From: an uncultured Verrucomicrobiota bacterium | GTDB lineage: Bacteria; Verrucomicrobiota; Verrucomicrobiia; Chthoniobacterales; SZAS-18 | Assembly (NCBI GenBank): GCA_937873255.1 | Contig: CALMVM010000285.1 | Span: 1 to 5,595, forward strand | DNA: 5,595 nt | Direction of reading: 5' to 3' | Part shown: in pieces, positions 1 through 5,056 of the stretch | How positions within the stretch are numbered: position 1 is the stretch's first letter | How the letters are laid out: every line of letters starts with the position of its first letter | Position numbers and translations under genes: made by a program | The notes under the pieces: generated by a model | Databases searched by the model: none | The model's input: the letters and a program-made list of their open reading frames with translations, nothing else | What the model was told of the DNA's origin: nothing

Positions 1-699
1 GACCTACCCTTCGCAGGGTCGCTCCTGGGGTGGAGCGGTCTGACGGCCGCCGTGTATTTCGCGTGCCGGTGGACGTTCCTGCGCACGCGTTTCCCGCTGA
101 TGCACCCGGGGTTCACCGGCATCCTGACGGTGACGGCGATCCTCGAACTGACCGGCCGCCGTTACGAACAATACCGGGCCGCGACCGAGTGGATCAACTG
201 GCTGCTCGGACCCGCCGTGGTGGCGATGGCGGTGCCGATCTTCCAACTGCGCCGCACCGTGCGCGCGAGCTTCGGCACGCTGGCGGCGGTGTTGCCTTTC
301 GGCCTCGGGGTGGCGGTCGGCAGCATGGCGCTGGCGGTGGCGGCCATCGGCCGCGCGTGGCCGGTCGTCGCGGGCGGAACGTTGAAATCCATCACCTCGC
401 CCGTGGCCTATCGGCTGGCCGTCGATGCGGGCGTATCCGTCGATGCGGCGATGGCCGGCGTGCTCATCGCGGGGATGCTCGGCGCGACGGTCGGACCGAC
501 CGTGTTGCGTGCCCTGCGCGTGCGCGACGAACGCGCCCTCGGCCTCGCGCTGGGTTGCACGTCACACGGCATCGGCGTGGCGCGCGCGATGGAGATCGGC
601 CCGGCCGCCGGGGCCTACGCGTCACTCGGCATGAGCGGCACGGCCATGCTCGGCGCACTGGTGATGCCGTTCGCCTTGCGCTGGCTGGCGGGTAGCTGA
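1..699 (+). CDS. LrgB-family membrane protein (5' end outside the window)
   Basis: This is an integral membrane protein of the LrgB/YohK family. Family members usually pair with a small LrgA partner and have been described as antiholin-like modulators of murein hydrolase activity, as pyruvate transporters in Bacillus, and as the plastid glycolate/glycerate transporter PLGG1. The reading frame is open from base 1 and already encodes a first hydrophobic helix (visible residues 3-23). A GTG at 52 would remove part of that helix, so the true start probably lies upstream. Of 232 visible residues, family hallmarks are LLGPAVVAMAVP (68-79), the K-S-I-T-S-P-V-A block (129-136), and G-C-T-S-H-G-I-G followed by A-R-A-M-E (185-198). 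The stop is TGA at 697-699. At the usual family length of about 230 residues, little should be missing. Residue 128 is Leu where the family normally has Pro before K-S. An lrgA-like gene would be expected just upstream but is not visible. Substrate unknown. Confidence 0.9.
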   Translation, partial: DLPFAGSLLGWSGLTAAVYFACRWTFLRTRFPLMHPGFTGILTVTAILELTGRRYEQYRAATEWINWLLGPAVVAMAVPIFQLRRTVRASFGTLAAVLPFGLGVAVGSMALAVAAIGRAWPVVAGGTLKSITSPVAYRLAVDAGVSVDAAMAGVLIAGMLGATVGPTVLRALRVRDERALGLALGCTSHGIGVARAMEIGPAAGAYASLGMSGTAMLGALVMPFALRWLAGS

Positions 700-705
700 A
701 GAAAA

Positions 706-2271
706 TCAGGGTGTACCCGCCGGCGGGTCGGCTGGCGCGTACTGCCACACCCAATCGCCCTCCTTGTCGTCAGGCCGGGCGGGAAACCCGCCGGAGGAAG
801 CGCGCTGCCAAGCGATTGTCCCACCGTCGTCGCGGCCGTTCCAACCCACGCCGTACAAAAGATAACGTCCGTCGCCAGTGCGCCGGTAACGCATCGGCTT
901 GCCGTCGATCAGGTCGTGCGGCACGCGGTCGAGATAGACGGGCGTCAACGCATCCAACCCGTCGGGGTAGAGCCGATGGTCGAGAAAATATCGTTCCAAC
1001 GCGCAGGAGACTTCTGCCTCCTCGCAGGCTGTCTGCGTGCGCGCGCACCGTTGCAGCGTCGGTGAAACCGTGATTAACGCAATCCGCGCGATGAACGTGT
1101 AGGGCGAGAATTTCGTCGCACGTTCCAACGCTTCGTCCTCCACCCGTGCCGTCTCCGGCGAGACCCGATGCGCGTGCAGGTCGATGCTGCGGATGATTCC
1201 CCGCTGGTAGGACCGGCAGGCGAACGCCTTGTTTTGATCGAGCCAACCTCGCGGCATGACGGAAAACAGCCAGAAGCCGACCCGCCCCCATGAGTGTGGC
1301 GGGTCGTTCTCCGCCACGAAAAGCGATTTCCACTGCGGCAATTCTGTCCCGACGTGATCCAGACGCGAGTTGAACACTTCTCGCTCACCGCGCATCGCTC
1401 GCAGGCAGCCCTCCAGCCGTTCGTCTTGCCGCAACGCCTCTTGAAAGCGCCTGAGTTCGTCCGCCGACCAGCGATGCGAGGCCAGCCCTTCCCACACCGG
1501 TTGGAGGGCAAAGAGGGTCGCCACGAGGTCTTGCACGCAACTGAGCATGACCGGCTCTCGCCCGAGCGCGCGGGCAAGTCGCAGAGCGGTCAGGATGTCA
1601 CGCGCGGCCTGTTCGTGCCGGCCTTCGTCCAATTCCGCGCAGGCGCGCAGACGCAACGTTTCCGCCAGACGGGAAACCAGGAGGCCGTGCGGCACGCGGA
1701 TGTCGCCGAGCGAATCCTTGTCCCATTCGACCGGGAAGCGCGTCGAGGGACGCTCCTCGGCGGCGCTTTCGAGTTCGTCGAGCAAACCGTCGTACCGCGT
1801 CAGCGCAAACAGCACGTCCACCGACGGCCGGCCGGGCTTGGGTGGATGCGGGTACTCCGCAGACTTGGCGTAGAACTTTTGCCAGTCGGCGAGAACGAGA
1901 AAGCGGCCTGCCAGCCAAGTCTCGGCGCTCGTCGCCGAATGACCATTCGCGGAACCGGCTGGCATGTCGCGCCAAGATTTTCCCGCGGTATCCAGCGAGC
2001 CGAATGTCTTTTTCCGCGTGGCAGGGTCTATCTGGTAATCCAACGCCTGCGCGAACAGCGGAGCTAGCGCCAGATTCTGATCATTTGGCACTAACGGCGG
2101 GACCAGCGAGGCAAAATCCGGCGGCTCGCCCTGCGCGGCCATTTCACGGCGCGTCGCCGTCCACTCCTGCGCGCCGCGCCAATCCTCTATCCCGTAAAAC
2201 GCCGCCACGATGGCCGCCAGCGCCAGCGCGACGCCCACAAACGCGATCAGGACGCGGTACCGGCGCTTCAT
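706..2271 (-). CDS. Membrane-anchored hypothetical protein with pseudopilin-like C-terminal tail
   Basis: I cannot assign a function. The 521-residue product starts M-K-R-R-Y-R and has one hydrophobic segment (about 8-26), so it is probably anchored in the inner membrane with its bulk outside the cytoplasm. After the anchor come D-W-R-G (30-33) with W37, then PPLVPNDQN (58-66). This arrangement recurs in large families of uncharacterised proteins in Verrucomicrobiota and related phyla. The middle (about 195-300) is mostly helical, rich in Ala, Leu, Arg and Glu, and resembles helical-repeat proteins without a clear repeat. The C-terminus carries Y-P-D-G-L-D-A-L-T-P (435-444) and D-G-R-Y-L-L-Y-G-V-G-W-N-G-R-D-D-G-G (467-484), resembling the C-terminal part of type II secretion pseudopilins (GspG), but there is no prepilin leader. 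It starts 40 bases after the DUF4436-type gene, so probably shares its transcript, and its TGA stop (706-708) lies 6 bases from the convergent lrgB-like gene. No clear Shine-Dalgarno precedes the ATG; the following charged residues and anchor support that start. Confidence 0.85.
   Translation of the reverse strand: MKRRYRVLIAFVGVALALAAIVAAFYGIEDWRGAQEWTATRREMAAQGEPPDFASLVPPLVPNDQNLALAPLFAQALDYQIDPATRKKTFGSLDTAGKSWRDMPAGSANGHSATSAETWLAGRFLVLADWQKFYAKSAEYPHPPKPGRPSVDVLFALTRYDGLLDELESAAEERPSTRFPVEWDKDSLGDIRVPHGLLVSRLAETLRLRACAELDEGRHEQAARDILTALRLARALGREPVMLSCVQDLVATLFALQPVWEGLASHRWSADELRRFQEALRQDERLEGCLRAMRGEREVFNSRLDHVGTELPQWKSLFVAENDPPHSWGRVGFWLFSVMPRGWLDQNKAFACRSYQRGIIRSIDLHAHRVSPETARVEDEALERATKFSPYTFIARIALITVSPTLQRCARTQTACEEAEVSCALERYFLDHRLYPDGLDALTPVYLDRVPHDLIDGKPMRYRRTGDGRYLLYGVGWNGRDDGGTIAWQRASSGGFPARPDDKEGDWVWQYAPADPPAGTP
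715..728. repeat. Perfect 14-base GC-rich palindrome at the convergent gene ends
   Basis: The sequence ACCCGCCGGCGGGT is its own reverse complement. It starts 16 bases after the lrgB-like stop and lies inside the last codons of the convergent gene (encoding the Pro-Pro-Ala-Gly-Thr tail). It could fold as a 5-base-pair stem with a 4-base loop on either transcript. On the plus strand no T-run follows. On the minus strand a short TTTT occurs about 10 bases later, beyond the stop. It could help end or stabilise transcripts from both sides, but it does not meet the usual definition of an intrinsic terminator, and codon content alone may explain it. Confidence 0.35.
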
Positions 2272-2311
2272 TCGCCCGCCAGTCTGCGCCCCGCCCTCGC
2301 GTGGGTCAACC

Positions 2312-3391
2312 TCACTTCGCCGCCGGCGGCGTCACGAGGTACTTGACGATGATCGCCACCAGGCACGCCGCCACGAGGAATTCCACCCAGAAAAACGAGA
2401 TGAAGTCGCTGAATGTACCCACAATCGGCGGCACGCCGGGCATGTTGTTGCGCAGCGTCGGGAACACGAACAGCAGCGTGCCGAAATATCCGAGCAAGGC
2501 GAACTCGATCTTGCGCCGGCCGCTCAACACCTGGAACGCAATCAGGAGCACTCCCGCCGCCAGCGCCCATTGGAGCACCATCAAAAACACCGCGAACCCC
2601 AGCGCCGTGTTCGCGCGGCTGACGCGCATCTCGATGTCGGTGTAACCCGGCGAGTCGGCCTCCTTGTCCTTGTCCACCGCGATCTTGAACCCGCTGACCG
2701 AGCCGTAGACCGACACGTAAACCGGGATGTCGTCCGGGTCGAGCGGCTTGGGGGCGGGTTTCTTGTTCAGCGTCGCGGAATTCGACGTGCCGGGCGGCGT
2801 GGTCTCGGGCGCGGCGGTCGGCGAAGGCGTCGCGCCCGGGGTGGCGTCCGGCGGCGCGGCGTCCTCCTGCCCGGAGGCGCGCCCACCGGGGCCGCCGTTC
2901 AGGGAGACCGTCTTCGGCGCCCCTTCCTTGCCGGGCTCGAAGTACATGACGAGTTCCCCCATGTGCTTGTCGAAAGGATAGTCGGCCGTCTCGCCCTCGT
3001 AGAGATCGACAATCGAATCGACCGGCAGCATGCGCTTGCCGGCCTCGAAGCTGTATTCCTGCTTGCCGTTGCTGCTGTTGATGTAGAGCTTGAGCGGGCG
3101 CTTGAGTTTCACGCCATCCTCGGCGGCAAACGATCCCTTGGGGGTGAATTCGATCTTCGTGCTCATCTCCCCTTTGTTGGCGTCCACCGCGCTGATCTTG
3201 ATGTTGGCCTCGATGTAGTCGGTGCCTTCCGGCTCCTCGGCGAGGTCGGCGGCCTTGTGCTCGTTCTCGGCGCGGTAGGCGTTGACGCCGTAGATCATCC
3301 CGCCGGTAAGCAGGACGAGCGCGAGCAGCAGGAAAACCCAGGACGTGGCACTGGATTTGGCGGGAGCAGGGGTAACGATTTCCGTTGCCAT
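2312..3391 (-). CDS. DUF4436-type multi-pass membrane protein
   Basis: This 359-residue membrane protein appears to belong to the DUF4436 family (best known from mycobacteria and fungi; function unknown). A hydrophobic helix spans 18-36. An extracytoplasmic domain follows with features typical of the family: I-S-A-V-D (66-70), an F-T-P-K-G turn (82-86), and Y-P-F-D-K-H (138-143). Three further helices lie at about 263-288, 296-312 and 329-352. The loop L-R-N-N-M-P-G-V-P-P (313-322) leading to F-F-W (333-335) is the segment that best matches the family. Between the two halves of the outer domain is a low-complexity Gly/Pro/Thr/Ala-rich linker (about 166-218), which looks like an insertion. The frame stays open up to 3466, but I chose the ATG at 3389-3391. 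The extra 25 codons would read a Cys/His/Pro-rich peptide and nearly abut the SDR stop, whereas M-A-T-E-I-V followed by a membrane segment is natural. No Shine-Dalgarno precedes it. The 75-base gap upstream shows no convincing promoter or terminator. Confidence 0.8.
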   Translation of the reverse strand: MATEIVTPAPAKSSATSWVFLLLALVLLTGGMIYGVNAYRAENEHKAADLAEEPEGTDYIEANIKISAVDANKGEMSTKIEFTPKGSFAAEDGVKLKRPLKLYINSSNGKQEYSFEAGKRMLPVDSIVDLYEGETADYPFDKHMGELVMYFEPGKEGAPKTVSLNGGPGGRASGQEDAAPPDATPGATPSPTAAPETTPPGTSNSATLNKKPAPKPLDPDDIPVYVSVYGSVSGFKIAVDKDKEADSPGYTDIEMRVSRANTALGFAVFLMVLQWALAAGVLLIAFQVLSGRRKIEFALLGYFGTLLFVFPTLRNNMPGVPPIVGTFSDFISFFWVEFLVAACLVAIIVKYLVTPPAAK

Positions 3392-3466
3392 AGGATAGAG
3401 AGGCGGATTGTGACACGTCCGCACCCCCTGGGAAGAAAAAAGGATTCCCCCACCCGGTAAACCCAC

Positions 3467-4300
3467 TTACAGAAACAAATCCGGCAGCAAACCGCCCGCC
3501 GCGCCGGCCGCGTCCCACGCGTACGGCGCGAAATCCCCAACCCCACGCGTGCGCAGGTAATCCTCGTCCAGCAAACACTGGCCCGTCAGCTCGCCCGGCG
3601 TCGCCAGGATCAGGGCCGCCGCGTCCGCGACGATCTCCGGCCGCCGCGCGCGGGCGAATAAATCCTTCCCACCAGGAATGGCGAACTCCACCGCGCTGGT
3701 CGCTACGAGAGTGCGCGGCCACAGGCAATTCACCGCCACGCCCGCCGCACGGAACTCCTCCGCCATGCCCAGCGACAGGATCGTCATGCCCATCTTGCTC
3801 AACGTGTACGGCGCGTGGTCGCGCAGCCACGCCCCCGCGAAATTCAGCGGCGGACACAGGCTCAGCACATGCCCGCCGAACGCCGAACGCCGCAGGTGCG
3901 GCAGCGCCGCCCGCGCGCACAGATAGACGGCCCGCGCGTTGACACCCTGGAGCAGGTCGAAGCGTTTGGGCGGGGTATTTTCCACGTTGGTCAGGGCGAT
4001 GGCCCCGGCGTTGTTGACCAGGGCGTCGAGTCCCCCGAAACGCTCCACCGTCGCCGCGACCGCCGCCTCGACGTTTGCCTCGTCTCTCACGTCCAGACGT
4101 ACGGCGAACCCGTGGCCGCCGGCAGCGTCCACCTCGGCCGCGACCTCGTGGATCGTGCCGGGGAGCTTGGGGTGGGGTTCGTCGCTCTTGGCGGCGATGA
4201 CGATGTTCGCTCCGCCACGCGCGAGACGCAACGCGATGGCGCGGCCGATGCCGCGGCTCGCGCCGGTGATAAGGATCGTACGGTCGGCAAACTCGTTCAT
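3467..4300 (-). CDS. HSDL2-like short-chain dehydrogenase/reductase
   Basis: This is a 277-residue cytoplasmic NAD(P)-dependent oxidoreductase of the classical SDR fold, closest by pattern to hydroxysteroid dehydrogenase-like protein 2 (HSDL2) and its bacterial homologues. The cofactor loop T-G-A-S-R-G-I-G is at 12-19. A-A-K-S then E-P-H-P-K-L-P-G-T-I (36-50) is a strong HSDL2 signature, and Arg16 and Lys38 suggest NADP(H). D-V-R-D is at 70-73, N-N-A-G at 96-99, the structural Asn at 121, and the catalytic Y-x3-K at Tyr165 and Lys169. W-P-R-T (194-197) and the C-terminal L-L-P-D-L-F-L also match HSDL2. The human protein has a C-terminal sterol-carrier (SCP2) domain; this one ends before it, as is common in bacteria. 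The region that normally holds the catalytic Ser reads S-L-C-P-P (147-151), so the conserved Ser is Cys149. Substrate is unknown; lipid or acyl-chain metabolism is likely. It starts 13 bases after the thioesterase stop, so the two are very probably co-transcribed. Confidence 0.93.
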   Translation of the reverse strand: MNEFADRTILITGASRGIGRAIALRLARGGANIVIAAKSDEPHPKLPGTIHEVAAEVDAAGGHGFAVRLDVRDEANVEAAVAATVERFGGLDALVNNAGAIALTNVENTPPKRFDLLQGVNARAVYLCARAALPHLRRSAFGGHVLSLCPPLNFAGAWLRDHAPYTLSKMGMTILSLGMAEEFRAAGVAVNCLWPRTLVATSAVEFAIPGGKDLFARARRPEIVADAAALILATPGELTGQCLLDEDYLRTRGVGDFAPYAWDAAGAAGGLLPDLFL

Positions 4301-4313
4301 GGGTCAGGAAAGA

Positions 4314-4826
4314 TTACGATGCCGACGAAACGGCAACCTCGGCGGGGGCATGATTCACCGCCGCCCGACCCCGGCGCGGGTGAATGTGGATGGTGATGTC
4401 GCACGCCGCGCAGACGTGCCCGCGTGCGTCGATGAGTTCCACGGTGTACTGCCGTTCCACCTTGCCGGCGCGCTCGACCTCCTCACGCACCGAGCGGACT
4501 TCCTCCTCGCCCAACACGATGCGGGCGGTCAGGTCCGTGCGCGCCTGACGCAGGAATCGGACGTGCGCCTCGCGCGTCCACGCAACATAATCCTGCGGCC
4601 CGAGCAGGGTCACGAGCATCACGGCGTGGATCGGATCGACCGACGAATAAATGCTGCCGCCGTAGATCGTGCCGTTGAGATTGCGTGTGGCGCGGCACAA
4701 CGGCAGGCGCACATGCACCTCGCGCACGCTGGCGTCCACGTAGGTGATGCGCGCCCCGCTGCGTCGGTAAGCGGGGTGCAGGTTGAACCGCCAGCGCATC
4801 AGGCGGGTGCGGAGAGACTCGGCCAT
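4314..4826 (-). CDS. Hotdog-fold thioesterase of the DUF4442/PaaI-like type
   Basis: This 170-residue product looks like a single-domain hotdog-fold acyl-CoA thioesterase of the DUF4442 type. Such enzymes typically hydrolyse acyl-CoA thioesters in the cytoplasm as dimers or tetramers. Recognisable elements are the opening W-R-F-N-L-H-P-A-Y (12-20), strands around R-E-V-H-V-R-L-P-L (35-43), and the core R-N-L-N-G-T-I-Y-G-G-S-I-Y-S-S-V-D-P (48-65), where the helix following the Gly-Gly carries the probable active-site Asp64. R-F-L (90-92) and a long amphipathic stretch to 125 follow, then the closing strands Y-T-V-E-L-I-D (127-133) and I-T-I-H-I-H (144-149). The last 20 residues are a low-complexity Ala/Val/Ser tail. 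The ATG at 4824-4826 is supported by homology beginning within 12 residues; no Shine-Dalgarno lies upstream. It precedes the SDR by 13 bases and follows the tetR-like gene after a 230-base spacer. Natural substrate unknown. Confidence 0.88.
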   Translation of the reverse strand: MAESLRTRLMRWRFNLHPAYRRSGARITYVDASVREVHVRLPLCRATRNLNGTIYGGSIYSSVDPIHAVMLVTLLGPQDYVAWTREAHVRFLRQARTDLTARIVLGEEEVRSVREEVERAGKVERQYTVELIDARGHVCAACDITIHIHPRRGRAAVNHAPAEVAVSSAS

Positions 4827-4857
4827 CGGTGGGTTGGATGTGGAAAAACGGCCGCCG

Positions 4858-5055
4858 TCAGCGCGCCCGGAATACGATGGTCAACGCATGCCGACGTACG
4901 CCGGGGAAACCGTCGGCGTGCGCCTCGTTATCCCGTCGCCGCACGCCGGGTCGGTCCTCGCCGTGCGGTCCGGCCGGTCGGAATTGCTCCCACCGGATCG
5001 GCGCACGCACCACGCGCGCTTTTTTCGGGTCTGGTTTTTGGGTCTGGTTTTTCAT
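4858..5055 (-). CDS. Doubtful 65-residue ORF, start coupled to the tetR-like stop
   Basis: An ATG at 5053-5055 lies one base past the TGA (5057-5059) of the tetR-like gene. A GGAGG lies 11 bases upstream inside the last codons of that gene, a ribosome site slightly too far away to be ideal. The 65-residue product begins M-K-N-Q-T-Q-K-P-D-P-K-K, partly created by the 13-base tandem duplication, and is then Arg-rich with no recognisable domain, membrane segment or signal peptide. Arg-rich translations are typical of chance ORFs in GC-rich DNA. About 72% of its third codon positions are G or C, which looks somewhat lower than in the neighbouring genes, and a strong hairpin lies within it. It is listed because of the coupled start; more likely it is non-coding spacer. 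Confidence 0.2.
   Translation of the reverse strand: MKNQTQKPDPKKARVVRAPIRWEQFRPAGPHGEDRPGVRRRDNEAHADGFPGVRRHALTIVFRAR
4885..4948. repeat. Three-arm inverted repeat forming two alternative hairpins
   Basis: Arm 1 (4885-4896, CGCATGCCGACG) pairs with arm 2 (4911-4922, CGTCGGCGTGCG) over 12 positions, one of them a G-T wobble, with a 14-base loop. Arm 2 also pairs over 9 perfect base pairs (4914-4922) with arm 3 (4940-4948, CGCACGCCG) across a 17-base loop, so the two stems exclude each other. The arrangement lies in the presumed leader of the thioesterase-SDR transcript. It could be a terminator without a clear T-run, an attenuator-like switch, or a degenerate dispersed repeat. Confidence 0.45.
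4891..4904. promoter_or_regulatory. Candidate operator palindrome (CCGACGTACGCCGG)
   Basis: Twelve of fourteen positions are symmetric: CCG, one unmatched base, CGTACG, one unmatched base, CGG. The size and symmetry suit a dimeric regulator of the TetR type. It lies 65-78 bases upstream of the thioesterase ATG and about 150 bases beyond the end of the tetR-like gene, where an operator for the thioesterase-SDR pair would be expected. No second copy was found in the window, and the regulator's own promoter lies outside it. GC-rich DNA makes such palindromes fairly common, so this is a candidate only. Confidence 0.3.
5027..5052. repeat. Perfect 13-base tandem duplication
   Basis: GGGTCTGGTTTTT occurs twice back to back (5027-5039 and 5040-5052), directly after the stop of the tetR-like gene on the minus strand. 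The adjacent TTTTTT run at 5020-5025 makes the minus-strand transcript A-rich here (three A-runs separated by CCAGACCC). On that strand it gives no T-run and so is not an intrinsic terminator for tetR. It is probably a slippage duplication. Confidence 0.9.
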
Positions 5056-5056
5056 C

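Larger units (their letters stand above)
4827..5056. other. Spacer between the thioesterase and tetR-like genes
   Basis: This 230-base stretch between two minus-strand genes is the only sizeable gap in the window. It holds a palindrome, two alternative hairpins, a 13-base tandem duplication and one doubtful ORF, each listed separately. No sigma70-like promoter was convincing on the minus strand: a TTGACC at 4879-4884 has no matching -10 element 16-18 bases downstream. The 50 bases nearest the thioesterase start are otherwise featureless. Confidence 0.6.

Noticed and set aside
30..695. 221-codon plus-strand frame overlapping the lrgB-like gene
   Set aside because: It is extremely Arg/Gly-rich with no motif, while the overlapping frame has clear LrgB hallmarks.
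2210..3460. 416-codon open frame on the plus strand
   Set aside because: It runs antisense to well-supported genes, is Arg/His/Val-rich and has no recognisable motif.
3392..3466. Possible 25-codon N-terminal extension of the DUF4436-type protein, or a terminator around the T6 run after the SDR stop
   Set aside because: The extension reads an unconvincing Cys/His/Pro-rich peptide before a natural ATG. The T-run has no stable stem directly before it; the best pairing (GGGAA with TTCCC) encloses the T-run instead of preceding it.
2268..3920. 550-codon open frame on the minus strand
   Set aside because: It overlaps the DUF4436-type and SDR genes in another frame, is Arg/Gly/Ala-rich with no domain, and is the usual long shadow frame of GC-rich DNA.
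4879..4884. TTGACC as a -35 box for the thioesterase gene on the minus strand
   Set aside because: No TATAAT-like hexamer lies 16-18 bases downstream on that strand.
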